From: Betaproteobacteria bacterium
Lineage (GTDB): Bacteria > Pseudomonadota > Gammaproteobacteria > Burkholderiales > SG8-41
Direction: 5' to 3'
Assembly (NCBI GenBank): GCA_025363575.1
Contig: JANYDM010000058.1
Coordinates: 42,751-106,750, forward strand
DNA: 64,000 nt
Part shown: positions 38,430-48,083 of the stretch, piece after piece
How positions within the stretch are numbered: position 1 is the first letter of the stretch
Layout: each line of letters starts with the position of its first letter
Notes under the pieces: generated by a model
Seen by the model: the letters and a program-made list of their open reading frames with translations, nothing else
What the model was told of the DNA's origin: nothing
The model's database searches: none
Translations under genes and position numbers: made by a program

Positions 38430-39746
38430 TCACTTTTTGGCCGGCTCGGCGGGGGCGGGTGCCGGAGCCGCAGCAGGAGCCGCCGGTGCAGCAGCAGGGG
38501 CGGCGGCGGGCGCGGCTGCCGGTGCCGCGGCCTTGACGAAATCGTCGTAGCTGGTGGTCTTGCCGCTCTTGATGATTGCGATCGGCGCTATCTTGCCTTC
38601 CTTCATCGTGAAGATAGTCATCTCGGCGTCTTTACGGTCGCCTTTGGCATCGAATTCGATTTTGCCGGTCGCGCCGTCGAAGCTGATTTTAGCGAGCTCC
38701 GGCAGATATTTCGCGGGGTCGGCCGAGTTGGCTTTTTTCATCGCTTCGATCAGCAAGTTCGCGCCGTCGTAGGTAAACGGCGAATAGAGTATCGGCTCGG
38801 AATTGAATTTTGCTTTGTAAGCATCGAGGAAGCTTTTGCTCGCGGCTTGCACCGGAATGCCGGCTTGCGAGCAGAGCAGTCCCTCGGCCGCGGGGCCGGC
38901 GAGTTCAGCCATCTTGTCCGTGCAGGCGCCGTCGCCGAACGCAAACACCGCCTTGATGCCGAGCTCTTTACCTTGCTTGAGCAAGGGCCCGCCGGTCTGG
39001 TCCATGCCGCCGTAGAAAATCGCGTCGGGCTTCTTGCTGCGGATCTTGGTCAGGATCGCCTTGAAATCGGTCGCGGTATCGGTGGTTTTTTCGCGCGGCA
39101 GTACTTTGACGCCGGCGGCCTTGAGGGTTTTTTCGACTTCGTTGGCGAGACCTTCGCCGTAGGAACTCGCATCGTCGATGACCGCGACCAGCTTGGGTTT
39201 GCGTTCGGCGGCGAGATAACTGGCGATGGCCGGGCCCTGCTGGTCGTCGCGGCCGACGGTGCGGAATACCACCTTGAAGCCTTGTTCCGTCAGCTGAGGA
39301 TTGGTGGACGATCCCGTAATCATCGGTATGCCCGCTTGGTTGTAAATTGCGGACGATGGAATCGACACGCCCGAGTTGAGATGGCCGACAACGCCGGCGA
39401 CCTTCGCGTCGACGAGTTTTTGCGCCACCGTTGTGCCCACTTTCGGATCGCCCTGATCGTCATCGGCGACCAGCTCGAATTTGATTTTCTTGCCATCGAG
39501 CGTGACGCCTTTGGCATTGGCTTGGTCGATCGCGAGGCGTGCGCCATTCTCGTTGTCTTTACCCAGATGCGGCGTCTTGACTGTGAGCGGCCCGACATGG
39601 CCTATCTTAACGATCGTTGCCGCCGGAGCCGGCGGTGGAGCTTCGGCTTGCGGCGCCGGTTTAGGCGGCTCTTCCTTGCCGCAACCCTGCAGCAGAAGCG
39701 CGGTGGCAAACAACAATCCGGTGGCTAAGGACTGACTGCGGTTCAT
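38430..39746 (-). CDS. livJ: Liv-type substrate-binding lipoprotein
   Basis: A 438-aa type-I periplasmic binding protein of the Leu/Ile/Val family (IVKIGHVGPLTVKTPHLGKD; PMITGSSTNPQLTE; FRTVGRDDQQGP). The signal ends in LLLQGC, a lipobox, so it is predicted to be a lipoprotein. A Pro/Ala/Glu-rich linker follows and a 35-residue Ala/Pro tail closes the protein. ATG 39746 is preferred because GGGAGA lies six bases upstream. Substrate cannot be told; these proteins bind branched-chain or aromatic amino acids, amides or aromatic acids. Confidence 0.88.
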   Translation of the reverse strand: MNRSQSLATGLLFATALLLQGCGKEEPPKPAPQAEAPPPAPAATIVKIGHVGPLTVKTPHLGKDNENGARLAIDQANAKGVTLDGKKIKFELVADDDQGDPKVGTTVAQKLVDAKVAGVVGHLNSGVSIPSSAIYNQAGIPMITGSSTNPQLTEQGFKVVFRTVGRDDQQGPAIASYLAAERKPKLVAVIDDASSYGEGLANEVEKTLKAAGVKVLPREKTTDTATDFKAILTKIRSKKPDAIFYGGMDQTGGPLLKQGKELGIKAVFAFGDGACTDKMAELAGPAAEGLLCSQAGIPVQAASKSFLDAYKAKFNSEPILYSPFTYDGANLLIEAMKKANSADPAKYLPELAKISFDGATGKIEFDAKGDRKDAEMTIFTMKEGKIAPIAIIKSGKTTSYDDFVKAAAPAAAPAAAPAAAPAAPAAAPAPAPAEPAKK

Positions 39747-39790
39747 GGTCTCTCCCGTGAGCATAAATTGTTGTTGCAGCGGAACAATTG

Positions 39791-39819
39791 ATTATCCGTA
39801 GGCGTCCGGCGATTGTCAA
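39791..39819 (-). promoter_or_regulatory. Sigma-70 promoter of the liv operon
   Basis: On the minus strand: TTGACA (39819-39814), a 17-base spacer and GATAAT (39796-39791), close to consensus. The predicted start is near 39784, giving a leader of about 38 bases. Confidence 0.8.
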
Positions 39820-39836
39820 TTTAGAGCGCCTACGGA
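39795..39836. promoter_or_regulatory. Inverted repeat embracing the liv promoter (candidate operator)
   Basis: Perfect ten-base arms TCCGTAGGCG (39795-39804) and CGCCTACGGA (39827-39836) separated by 22 bases. The -35 box lies in the loop and one arm abuts the -10 box. The geometry suits a dimeric regulator. Confidence 0.6.
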
Positions 39837-39847
39837 CGTTCAATGTA

Positions 39848-39878
39848 AAAGGGCGCGCCTGAAAACGGCGCGCCCTTT
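39848..39878 (-). terminator. Rho-independent terminator of the cytochrome c gene
   Basis: Twelve-base perfect stem AAAGGGCGCGCC / GGCGCGCCCTTT with a seven-base loop, 27 bases after the stop codon. The minus-strand transcript continues with a short U run (CCCTTTTAC). Confidence 0.85.
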
Positions 39879-39905
39879 GGCAACGGATGGCAGTGCGGTC
39901 GAGGC

Positions 39906-40217
39906 TTACTTTGCTTTGGCCATCATCAAGTCGACCACCGCTGTGACTTCGGCATCGGACAAATTCGCAAAACCGCCTTTGGCGACCATTGCGGTGCCGG
40001 GCTTGCCCTGAAGTGCCGATTTGTACAGTGCATCCTTGCCTGTCTTGATGCGCGGCGCCCAAGCGGCCTTGTCACCGAGCTTGGGCGCATTGGCAACGCC
40101 CGCATCGTGGCAGGTTGCGCACGCGCTTTTATACGTTTCATCAGCGGTGGCGGCGAAAGTACTGCCGGCCGCTGCCAGGCTCACGAGGCCCAAGGTTCCG
40201 ATCAACAACGATTTCAT
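39906..40217 (-). CDS. Small periplasmic cytochrome c (c5/c-type class I)
   Basis: A 103-aa monohaem cytochrome. The signal peptide KSLLIGTLGLVSLAAAGSTFA is followed by the haem site CATCH (about residues 33-37) and a C-terminal Met ligand candidate (AMVAKGGFANL). ATG 40217 is chosen because AAAGGAGA lies six bases upstream; codons farther upstream are not signal-like. A soluble electron carrier, probably between the bc1 complex and a terminal oxidase. Confidence 0.9.
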   Translation of the reverse strand: MKSLLIGTLGLVSLAAAGSTFAATADETYKSACATCHDAGVANAPKLGDKAAWAPRIKTGKDALYKSALQGKPGTAMVAKGGFANLSDAEVTAVVDLMMAKAK

Positions 40218-40276
40218 GCTGTCTCCTTTGAAAGGCAAATAAAAATCCGCCGGCATCATAGCAAATCCGTCCCGCT

Positions 40277-42328
40277 TCATCCAATGGGCTCAGGGGGCGC
40301 TGTCAGCACGCCAAGCAACGCGGTGCAATCTGCTATCGGGGGTAAACAGGTAACGCCGCGGCATACCCACGCGTTGACCTTGTCGCCGGCGGGTTTATCG
40401 AGCATTGGCGGCAACCCGGCAACGCCGGCCGGAATAGCGAGCACCAGCGCGTGGGGCAGATAGTGGCGGTTGATCCGGCGCTGCCACGCAACGGTCTGCT
40501 TGTCGCCCCGCAATACAACGATCGTTGGTGGAACAAGTTGCTCCTCGAGCACCGCGCAGAGGCTGGCGTGCCCGGCTGGTTGATTGTCGAGCAGCGGTTT
40601 GAACGCGAGCAACGCGCGCGCCGCCGCCTCGCAATAACGCAGGTCGCCGGTCAGATGGCCCAGCCGGTTGAGCGCCAGCGCCGCGATGCCGTTGCCCGAA
40701 GGCGTCGCGTGGTCCTGAGCGCCTTTGGCGCGATAGAGCAATTGCTCGTGATCGTGGCTGACAAAAAAGAATCCGCCTTGCGCGCGGTCTTCGAATTGCT
40801 CAAGCAGGACTTCGGCCAGAGCGCGAGCCCAATTGAGATCGTCAATGCGAAATTCGTGCTGCATCAGTTCAAGCAAAGCGTCGAGCAGGAATGCGTGATC
40901 GTCGAGATACGCATTGAGATGCGCGACACCATCTTTGGCGGTGGCGAGCAGGCGGCCGTTACGCCAGAGCACGGCCCGCGTGAAATCCAGAGCTTTGCGC
41001 GCGGACTGCAGCCACGCAGGCTGGTTAAAGGCGCGTGCTGCCCGTGCCATGCCTTTGATCGTCAGAGCGTTCCAGCTCGCGAGTATTTTTTCATCACGGC
41101 CGGGATGCACGCGAAGCGCGCGCGCGGAAAAAAGTTTCGCCCGCGCCGCCTCGAGCAGCGCCTGCGCGCTGGCGGGGGCAATTGCCAGCCGTTTCGCCAC
41201 AACGGCGAGCGGCTTCGTCACGCGCAGGTGCCAGAATTCGTGTTCAAAGTTGGGCCGCACATCGAGCCCGTAAAGTGGTTCAACCACCGCATATTGGTCG
41301 GCGCTCAGCAGGACTTTGATGTCGTCCGGCGTCCAAACATAAAATTTACCCTCGACGTGCTCGGAGTCGGCGTCGAGCGATGAGAAATAGCCGCCTGCCG
41401 GCGACTGCATCTCACGCATGATCCACGCTGCGGTTTCGTTCACAACACTTGCGTAGCGCGGTTGCGGCTCGACGAGCGAGAGCTCGCTGTACAACTGCAG
41501 CAGCGGACCGTTGTCGTAAAGCATTTTCTCGAAATGCGGAATGTTCCAGTGCGCATCGACGCTGTAGCGGCAGAAGCCGCCGCCCAGCTGGTCGTAAATT
41601 CCGCCCTCGGCCATTTTGGTGAGCGTTAGCCGCACCATGCCCAGCGCGTAGTCGTCGCGCACGTCGGCGGCGCGGCGCAGGCAGAAAGCCAGTTCCGCCG
41701 GATGCGGAAATTTGGGCGCGGCACCTATGCCGCCGTCGTCTTCGTCGAAAATGTTTTTCAGTTCGCGCAACGCGACGTCGAGCGGAACTGCCGACAAGGT
41801 GCCGGCGTGATCCGCGGCCGGCGGTAAGGTGTGCACGAAAGCAGCGCGCAGCGCCATGTTTTGCTGCTCGAGTTCCCCGCGCTTGTCGCGATAGGCGGCG
41901 GCGACCTGCGGCATGAGGTCGATGAAGCCCGGCATGCCGTGGCGCGACGTTTTTGGAAAGTACGTGCCGCCGAAAAACGGCGTCTGGTCCGGCATCAGGA
42001 ACATCGTCAGCGGCCAGCCGCCGTTGCGCCGCGTCAGCAGCGCGTGCGCCGCCTGGTAGATCTGGTCGAGATCGGGCCGTTCTTCACGATCAACTTTGAT
42101 GTTGATGAAGAGCTCGTTCATCAGCGCCGCAACCGACGCATCTTCAAATGATTCGTGCGCCATCACGTGGCACCAGTGGCATGCGGAGTAGCCGATCGAA
42201 AGCAATATCGGCTTGTCCTGTGTAAGCGCTGCGGTGAGCGCTTCTTCGCCCCACGCATGCCAGTCGACGGGATTGCCGGCGTGCTGCTGCAGGTACGGGC
42301 TCGTCTGGCGCGCGAGCCGGTTAGCCAT
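40277..42328 (-). CDS. DUF255/thioredoxin-domain protein (YyaL/SPATA20 family)
   Basis: A 683-aa protein. The N-terminal thioredoxin-like domain (about 1-170) has the family motif [18 protein letters not shown] with a CxxC, and begins [20 protein letters not shown]. The rest is an (alpha/alpha)6-type region like N-acylglucosamine epimerases ([36 protein letters not shown]). The family is widespread, but I know of no firm biochemical role. Confidence 0.9.
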   Translation of the reverse strand: MANRLARQTSPYLQQHAGNPVDWHAWGEEALTAALTQDKPILLSIGYSACHWCHVMAHESFEDASVAALMNELFINIKVDREERPDLDQIYQAAHALLTRRNGGWPLTMFLMPDQTPFFGGTYFPKTSRHGMPGFIDLMPQVAAAYRDKRGELEQQNMALRAAFVHTLPPAADHAGTLSAVPLDVALRELKNIFDEDDGGIGAAPKFPHPAELAFCLRRAADVRDDYALGMVRLTLTKMAEGGIYDQLGGGFCRYSVDAHWNIPHFEKMLYDNGPLLQLYSELSLVEPQPRYASVVNETAAWIMREMQSPAGGYFSSLDADSEHVEGKFYVWTPDDIKVLLSADQYAVVEPLYGLDVRPNFEHEFWHLRVTKPLAVVAKRLAIAPASAQALLEAARAKLFSARALRVHPGRDEKILASWNALTIKGMARAARAFNQPAWLQSARKALDFTRAVLWRNGRLLATAKDGVAHLNAYLDDHAFLLDALLELMQHEFRIDDLNWARALAEVLLEQFEDRAQGGFFFVSHDHEQLLYRAKGAQDHATPSGNGIAALALNRLGHLTGDLRYCEAAARALLAFKPLLDNQPAGHASLCAVLEEQLVPPTIVVLRGDKQTVAWQRRINRHYLPHALVLAIPAGVAGLPPMLDKPAGDKVNAWVCRGVTCLPPIADCTALLGVLTAPPEPIG

Positions 42329-42343
42329 GCGTCGGGCAGCGCA

Positions 42344-43324
42344 TCAGGACTGCAACGACGGCCGCAGGTATGCCATGCGATCGATCGAGCGCACGCTGAT
42401 TTCGCGCACGACTTTCGCGCGCCAGATCCGCAGGGTGATTTCGCTGCCGGCGGCGCCGCTTGCCCACAGCGCATGATAAAAATCGGCCTGGTTTCCGATC
42501 GCCGTTTCGCCGATCGCGAGTATCACGTCGCCGCGCTTTACGCCGCCGCGCTCCGCCGGCGAATCGCGCAACACCTGGGTCACGACCACGTGCTGGCGCA
42601 CTTCTTCCGAATAAATCCCCAGCCAGGGGCGCGCTGCGCCGTTGCGCCGGCCGTGCGTTTTAAGCTCGTCAAGTATGGGCAGAAGGAGATCGGTCGGCAC
42701 GAACATATTGCCGGGGAATGCGGCGCCGGCGTCGCTCGCGTCGCCGACCCACAATGAGCCGATGCCGATCAATTCGCCCGCGGCGTCGAGCAAGGCCGCG
42801 CCGCTGTGATTGTCGCGCGCGGGCGAAGTGAATATTGCATCGTCGAGCGCGTACTCCCACCAGCCGGTAAACGGGCGCCGCCTGACGACGCAGGCATTCG
42901 ACCAGCCGCCGGCGCCGGCATGCGCGGCGATTGTCATCGTATTCATTTCGCGCGCATTGCCGCTGTTGCCAAGTACGAGCGGCGGATGGTCGAGAGGCTG
43001 GGCCGCACGCACGAGGCCGAAGCCGGTCGCGTGATCGAAGCCTGCCACCGTGGCAGGCAGCACGCGGCCGTCCGCTGCAACGACCAGTATTGATTCCGAC
43101 TCGAGCAGCAGATAGCCGATGGTGAGAATATGACCGACGTCATCGATCAGTACGCCGGTGCCCTCGCGCTCGGTGCCCAGAGTGTCGGCTGTGCGTGCGG
43201 TAGCCGGCACGCGGATGCCGAGCTTGACGATCGCGCCCGCGAGATCGTCCGCCGCGAACTTATCGGCAGCGGGCAGGTTGGCCGCGCCCCAAGCGGCCCA
43301 CGCGGCGGTGATGAGGGAAGGCAT
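42344..43324 (-). CDS. Trypsin-fold/PDZ protein with degenerate catalytic triad (HtrA-like)
   Basis: A 326-aa protein with a trypsin-like fold (GTGVLIDDVGHILTIGYLLL; GELIGIGSLWVG) and a C-terminal PDZ domain (about 225-315: GVKRGDVILAIGETAIGNQ). Aligned by eye to DegP, the catalytic His region NNHVV is TIGYLL and the Asp region SDIAL is ATGFGL, so both are lost. Only the Ser remains (DNHSGAAL). The ATG 43324 start has no convincing signal peptide. It may be a binding or scaffold protein, not a protease. Confidence 0.82.
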   Translation of the reverse strand: MPSLITAAWAAWGAANLPAADKFAADDLAGAIVKLGIRVPATARTADTLGTEREGTGVLIDDVGHILTIGYLLLESESILVVAADGRVLPATVAGFDHATGFGLVRAAQPLDHPPLVLGNSGNAREMNTMTIAAHAGAGGWSNACVVRRRPFTGWWEYALDDAIFTSPARDNHSGAALLDAAGELIGIGSLWVGDASDAGAAFPGNMFVPTDLLLPILDELKTHGRRNGAARPWLGIYSEEVRQHVVVTQVLRDSPAERGGVKRGDVILAIGETAIGNQADFYHALWASGAAGSEITLRIWRAKVVREISVRSIDRMAYLRPSLQS

Positions 43325-43344
43325 GCGCGCGTCGCTGTCGCCGT

Positions 43345-45018
43345 CTAATCGGTCACCGCGCCTTTGCTGGCGGTCGAGACGAGCTTCACGTATTTCGCGA
43401 GGAGCCCGCGCGTATAGCGCGGCTTGGGCTGGCGCCATTTTTTCTTGCGCAGCGCAAGTTCTTTGGCCGTCACGTTGAGTTGTATCAGGCGCTTGTGCGC
43501 GTCTATCGTAATCGAGTCGCCTTGCTTGACCAGCGCGATCGGGCCGCCCTCGAACGCTTCAGGCGCGACGTGGCCGACCACCATGCCCCAGGTGCCACCC
43601 GAAAAACGGCCATCGGTAATGAGCCCGACCGATTCACCGAGGCCCTGACCGATCAGCGCCGACGTCGGCGCCAGCATCTCCTGCATGCCGGGCCCGCCTT
43701 TGGGGCCTTCATAACGGATCACGATTACATCGCCCGCCTTAATTTTTTTGGCGAGTATCGCTTCCATCGCCTTGGGCTCGGAATCGAACACGCGCGCCGG
43801 GCCGGTGATCTTCGGCGACTTCAGCCCGGTGATTTTCGCGACGCAGCCTTCGGGCGCCAGGTTGCCTTTCAATATTGCAAGATGGCCGTGCGCGTAGAGC
43901 GGGTTGGTCCACGGCCGTATGACGTCCTGGTCCGCGCGCGGTTCGGTCGGAACGGTGGCGAGCTCGTCGGCTAGCGTTTTGCCCGTGATGGTCATGCAGT
44001 CGCCGCGGACCAATCCGTGCGCGAGCAGCATTTTCAACACCTGCGGCACGCCGCCGGCGCGGTGAAAGTCAGTGGCGACATAGCGTCCCGACGGTTTCAA
44101 GTCGCAGATTACGGGCACCTTCCGTCGCACGCGCTCGAAATCGTCTATCGTCCATTTAACCTGGGCTGCGTGCGCGATGGCGAGGTAATGAAGCACTGCG
44201 TTGGTGGAACCGCCAGTGGCCATGATCAGGCTGGCGGCATTCTCGATCGACTTGCGCGTGATGATGTCGCGCGGGCGCAGGTTGAGCCGGATCGCGTTGA
44301 CGAGCGCTTGTGCCGATGCGGCGGCGGAATCCGCTTTTTCCGCATCCGGTGACGCCATCTGCGACGAACCGAGCAAGCTCATGCCGAGTGCCTCGAACGA
44401 CGACGACATTGTATTCGCGGTGAACATGCCGCCGCATGCGCCGACTGACGGGCAGGCGTTTTTTTCAATGCCGATGAAATCTTCACGCGCCATCTTGCCG
44501 GCGCTGAATGCGCCGACCGCTTCGAACGCGCTGACGACGGTCAGGTCCTGGCCTTTCCACTTGCCGGGCTTGATGGTACCGGCGTAGACGTAGATGCCGG
44601 GCACGTTCATGCGCGCCATCGCTATCATGCCGCCCGGCATGTTCTTGTCGCAGCCGCCGCACACCAGCACGCCGTCCATGGCCTGGCCGTTGACTGACGT
44701 CTCGATGGCGTCGGCGATGACTTCGCGCGAGACCAGCGAATATTTCATCGCTTCGGTGCCCATGCCGATGCCGTCGGTGATGGTCGGCACGCCGAACACC
44801 TGCGGCATCGCGCCGGTTTCCCGCAGGGCCGCCATCGCGCGGTCCACCAGCGGCTGGATACCGGCGTTGCACGGGTTCATGTTGGAGTGGCCGTTGGCGA
44901 CGCCCACGATCGGCTTCTCGAAATCGTTGTCGCCGAATCCGACCGCGCGCAGCATGGCGCGGTTCGGCGAGCGCGCGTCGCCCTGGGTGATGAGACGGCT
45001 GCGTTTATTCAATGCCAT
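43345..45018 (-). CDS. ilvD: Dihydroxy-acid dehydratase
   Basis: Iron-sulfur dehydratase of valine, leucine, isoleucine and pantothenate synthesis. It is 557 aa. The cluster cysteines are in [19 protein letters not shown] and [14 protein letters not shown], and the catalytic region ITDGRFSGG is near the C-terminus. It is a single gene, not part of an ilv operon here. Divergent from lgt across about 55 bases. Confidence 0.97.
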   Translation of the reverse strand: MALNKRSRLITQGDARSPNRAMLRAVGFGDNDFEKPIVGVANGHSNMNPCNAGIQPLVDRAMAALRETGAMPQVFGVPTITDGIGMGTEAMKYSLVSREVIADAIETSVNGQAMDGVLVCGGCDKNMPGGMIAMARMNVPGIYVYAGTIKPGKWKGQDLTVVSAFEAVGAFSAGKMAREDFIGIEKNACPSVGACGGMFTANTMSSSFEALGMSLLGSSQMASPDAEKADSAAASAQALVNAIRLNLRPRDIITRKSIENAASLIMATGGSTNAVLHYLAIAHAAQVKWTIDDFERVRRKVPVICDLKPSGRYVATDFHRAGGVPQVLKMLLAHGLVRGDCMTITGKTLADELATVPTEPRADQDVIRPWTNPLYAHGHLAILKGNLAPEGCVAKITGLKSPKITGPARVFDSEPKAMEAILAKKIKAGDVIVIRYEGPKGGPGMQEMLAPTSALIGQGLGESVGLITDGRFSGGTWGMVVGHVAPEAFEGGPIALVKQGDSITIDAHKRLIQLNVTAKELALRKKKWRQPKPRYTRGLLAKYVKLVSTASKGAVTD

Positions 45019-45042
45019 GACGTGTCCTTCTGCGCGGTTCCG

Positions 45043-45048
45043 TATAAT
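45043..45048 (+). promoter_or_regulatory. Consensus -10 box upstream of lgt
   Basis: Perfect TATAAT, 25 bases before the lgt ATG. No good -35 match is seen in the ilvD-lgt gap. Confidence 0.45.
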
Positions 45049-45073
45049 CGACGATTTTAACCCAAGCTCCCCG

Positions 45074-45862
45074 ATGCTAGTTCACCCACAGTTCGATCCG
45101 GTTGCCGTCAAGCTCTTCGGGCCGCTGGCGATACGCTGGTACGGGTTGACGTACCTGCTGGGTTTTGCGCTGTTGTGGCTGGCGGCCCGCTATGCGATCA
45201 AGACGCGCGCGCACTCGACCGTGACCGCGCAGCAATTCGACGATCTTTTGTTTTACGGCATCCTCGGCGTGATTCTCGGCGGCCGCCTGGGTTACGTGCT
45301 GTTCTACAAGTTCGGCGACTACCTGGCCGAGCCGTGGAAAATTTTTTACGTGTGGGAAGGCGGCATGTCGTTTCACGGCGGCTTCCTCGGCGTCATCATC
45401 GCGATGTGGTGGTATGCACGGTCGCGCGGGCTGAAGTGGCTGGCCGTCACCGATTTCATCGCGCCACTGGTGCCGCTGGGACTGGCCGCCGGCCGCCTCG
45501 GCAATTTCATCAACGCGGAGCTATGGGGGCGTGCGACCGATGTGCCGTGGGCGATGGTATTCCCGAATGTCGATCGAACCCCGCGTCACCCATCGCAGCT
45601 GTACGAATTCTTGCTCGAAGGCGTCGTGCTGTTCACGCTACTGTGGTGGTACTCCGCCCGACCGCGCGCGCGGGGCGCCGTATCGGCGTGTTTTCTGATT
45701 GGCTACGGCTTGTTCCGGTTCGGCGTGGAATTCACGCGTGAGCCCGACAGCTTCCTCGGTCTTTTAGCGTTCGGCCTGTCGATGGGGCAATGGCTGTCGG
45801 TGCCGATGATGGTCGCGGGAATCGGGCTTTACGTGTGGTCGCAGCGCCGCACGGGCGCTTAG
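45074..45862 (+). CDS. lgt: Prolipoprotein diacylglyceryl transferase
   Basis: Transfers diacylglyceryl from phosphatidylglycerol to the lipobox Cys of prolipoproteins, in the inner membrane. The 262-aa protein has seven hydrophobic segments and the Lgt signature [18 protein letters not shown], plus [11 protein letters not shown] with the essential His/Gly region. ATG 45074 starts the conserved [12 protein letters not shown]; longer readings run back into ilvD on the other strand. Its stop overlaps the sapC-family gene convergently by four bases. Confidence 0.96.
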   Translation: MLVHPQFDPVAVKLFGPLAIRWYGLTYLLGFALLWLAARYAIKTRAHSTVTAQQFDDLLFYGILGVILGGRLGYVLFYKFGDYLAEPWKIFYVWEGGMSFHGGFLGVIIAMWWYARSRGLKWLAVTDFIAPLVPLGLAAGRLGNFINAELWGRATDVPWAMVFPNVDRTPRHPSQLYEFLLEGVVLFTLLWWYSARPRARGAVSACFLIGYGLFRFGVEFTREPDSFLGLLAFGLSMGQWLSVPMMVAGIGLYVWSQRRTGA

Positions 45863-46644
45863 CTTTTCTTCGGTTTCCCTGCATTCGCGCGGCTGGCGAG
45901 CGCAGCGCGCCGGTCGAGCAGCCGGCGGAAATTATCCAGCGACATGAGATGCGCGTAGGCGCGCCCGAGCACGCCTTTTTGCGCGAAGTCCTTCATCACG
46001 GCACTGTCGAGCTGGGCCAGTTTCTCCTCGGAGATGCGGAACATGCCGGTCAATTGGAGGGGCTCGCCTTCCGTCGGGGTCGCCTGCATCGTGAACGGTT
46101 CGAGCAACTGATGTTGCGCCAGCAGCCGGCACATTTCTTCGGTGCGCGACAAGTCCGCTTCGAATTCAAACAACAGCTTTTCGCGTTGCTCCCATTCCGG
46201 CAGGGCCTTGCCCTTGTCGTCGAATAGCTTCTCGCCCTTGTCGTTGATGGCGATTTTCTCCACGCAGGCCACGCGCTCGGGCGCCTCCTTGCCGTCGACC
46301 ATGACGCGGGTCATGCAGAACGGAAAGCGCCGCACGTAGGCCGGCAAGTAGGCGCGGCGGTCCCACGTGTCGTCCCACATGACGAACAGGTTCTGCTGCT
46401 GCGCAAGTCCGAGCACCAGCATGGGTGCGAACGTCTTTCCTTCGTCGGCAGAGATGAAAACCAGCGGAAAGTCGCGACTGGCAATCGGGAATTCGGTGTA
46501 GCTCACCGGGATCGGATTCATATTGCGGAAAACCACCGGCACTGTCGGCCCTTTGGGCAGCAACACGCGATGCGTTTTGGCGAGGGCGACGACTTCCTGA
46601 AAACCGTACGGCGGCGTGATTTGCGGGGTGGCGGTGGTCGGCAT
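45859..46644 (-). CDS. SapC-family protein
   Basis: A 261-aa protein of the SapC family ([54 protein letters not shown] at the C-terminus). The name comes from a Campylobacter S-layer-associated gene and tells little of function here. No signal peptide. I chose ATG 46644 (AAGGGA nine bases upstream) over ATG 46677, because the latter overlaps a TATAAT box. Confidence 0.82.
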   Translation of the reverse strand: MPTTATPQITPPYGFQEVVALAKTHRVLLPKGPTVPVVFRNMNPIPVSYTEFPIASRDFPLVFISADEGKTFAPMLVLGLAQQQNLFVMWDDTWDRRAYLPAYVRRFPFCMTRVMVDGKEAPERVACVEKIAINDKGEKLFDDKGKALPEWEQREKLLFEFEADLSRTEEMCRLLAQHQLLEPFTMQATPTEGEPLQLTGMFRISEEKLAQLDSAVMKDFAQKGVLGRAYAHLMSLDNFRRLLDRRAALASRANAGKPKKS

Positions 46645-46675
46645 GAGGAAGGGTCCCTTTTTAAATAATTTAAAC

Positions 46676-46681
46676 ATTATA
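46676..46681 (-). promoter_or_regulatory. -10 box of the SapC-family gene
   Basis: Perfect TATAAT on the minus strand, about 32 bases before the chosen ATG. Predicted transcription start near 46669. No clear -35 in the GC-rich upstream sequence. Confidence 0.5.
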
Positions 46682-46717
46682 GCGCCCCCCCGCCGGCAGG
46701 GCCCCCGCGGCGCAACC

Positions 46718-46747
46718 TTTCCACCGGTTAGCCTATCCTGCTAAAAT
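46718..46747 (+). promoter_or_regulatory. Promoter of tRNA-Ala
   Basis: TTTCCA (46718-46723), 18-base spacer, TAAAAT (46742-46747). The predicted start lies about seven bases before the mature tRNA 5' end. Confidence 0.55.
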
Positions 46748-46760
46748 ATTGGCTCATCTT

Positions 46761-46836
<76 letters not shown>

Positions 46837-46920
46837 TCCAGTTCCAAGCGCATGAAACAGGGCCTGACACTTGTGGCGCGTTTTTAACGACTGACACCTG
46901 ACCAAATAACGGCCCTGCAA

Positions 46921-48072
46921 GTGCCTGCCGATACTCCATCTTCCGCCGCCGGCCCCGACCACGCGCGAATGCTGCGCGACAGCGTCGCGGATTTTGTCAA
47001 ACGCGGCACCGATATCAGGCGCGTGCGCCGATTGCGCGACACGCAGCCGGGCTTCGAGCGGCCGGTGTGGCAGCAAATGGCAGACTTCGGCTGGCTCGGC
47101 ATCCTGGTGCCGGAACAATACGGCGGCCTGGGTTTGGGTTGTACCGAAATGGCGATCGTGGCGGCCGGCACGGCCGGCGCACTGACGCCTGAACCGCTGA
47201 CCGCTGCCGCGGTACTGGCGGGCGGAACTATCGCGCGTGGCGACAATGAAGCGCTCAAGTGCGAATTGCTCGAAGCCCTGGTCGCCGGCGCGTCGATTCC
47301 TGCGCTGGCCTGGCAGGAACAGGCGGGCAGTCTCGAAGTCGGCGCGGCAGCCACGCGGGCTGAGCCGTTCGAAGCCGCGATCAAACTCAATGGCAGCAAA
47401 AGCTTCGTCGCTGGCGCGGCCGGCGCGGACGGTTTCGTGGTGTCCGCACAGGCGCGCGACGGGCTCGCCCTCTATTGGGTGCCCGCAAGCACGAACGGCT
47501 TGATGCTGGACTTGCAGCCGCTGGCCGACGGCCGCATGACGGGCATGTTGAAGTTGCAGGATGTTGTCGTGCCGAAAAACCATCTGCTCGCGTCATCCGC
47601 ATGTGCGGCTGAAGCGATGCGGGGCGCGGTCGACACCACGCTCGTGATGGCGAGCGCGGAGATGTCCGGTGTCATGGGCCGCGCGCTCGATATGAGCGTC
47701 GATTACATGAAAACGCGCGTGCAGTTCGGCAAGCCCATCGGTAGTTTCCAGGCACTGGCGCATCGCGCGGTCGATTTGCACATCCAGCGAGAGTTGTCGT
47801 CGGCGGTGCTGCATGATGCCGTCGCGCTGTTCGACGCGGGCGCGACGGGCGCGCGCCGCGGCGCCATGGCGAGCCGCGTAAAAGCGCGTTGCGCGGAGGC
47901 CGGCCTGCGCATCACGCGCGAAGCAATCCAGATCCACGGTGCGATCGGCTTTACCGACGAATACGATGCAGGGCTTTTTCTAAAACGCGCGCTGACAATA
48001 TCGGCGTGGCTCGGCAATGCCGCGCTGCACCGCCGCCGCTACGCCGAGCTCGCGGCGGCCGACGTCGAATAA
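46921..48072 (+). CDS. Acyl-CoA dehydrogenase, subunit 1 of a probable heteromer
   Basis: A 383-aa FAD acyl-CoA dehydrogenase from GTG 46921. It has an N-terminal helical domain (PVWQQMADFGWLGILVPEQY), a middle beta domain and a C-terminal domain (YMKTRVQFGKPIGSFQALAH; REAIQIHGAIGFTDEYDA). It lies 11 bases before a second, dissimilar acyl-CoA dehydrogenase gene. Such pairs form heterotetramers, for instance pimeloyl-CoA dehydrogenase PimC/PimD and sterol-side-chain FadE pairs. Substrate cannot be read from the sequence. Confidence 0.87.
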   Translation: MPADTPSSAAGPDHARMLRDSVADFVKRGTDIRRVRRLRDTQPGFERPVWQQMADFGWLGILVPEQYGGLGLGCTEMAIVAAGTAGALTPEPLTAAAVLAGGTIARGDNEALKCELLEALVAGASIPALAWQEQAGSLEVGAAATRAEPFEAAIKLNGSKSFVAGAAGADGFVVSAQARDGLALYWVPASTNGLMLDLQPLADGRMTGMLKLQDVVVPKNHLLASSACAAEAMRGAVDTTLVMASAEMSGVMGRALDMSVDYMKTRVQFGKPIGSFQALAHRAVDLHIQRELSSAVLHDAVALFDAGATGARRGAMASRVKARCAEAGLRITREAIQIHGAIGFTDEYDAGLFLKRALTISAWLGNAALHRRRYAELAAADVE

Positions 48073-48083
48073 CGAAATACGCC

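Noticed and set aside
38433..38535. Tandem repeat or CRISPR-like array
   Set aside because: The repetitive look comes from Ala/Pro codons at the end of the binding-protein gene; units are irregular and have no spacer structure.
46644..46677. Upstream ATG (46677) for the SapC-family gene
   Set aside because: It overlaps the TATAAT box on the same strand, so it would lie upstream of the transcription start; ATG 46644 has its own AAGGGA.
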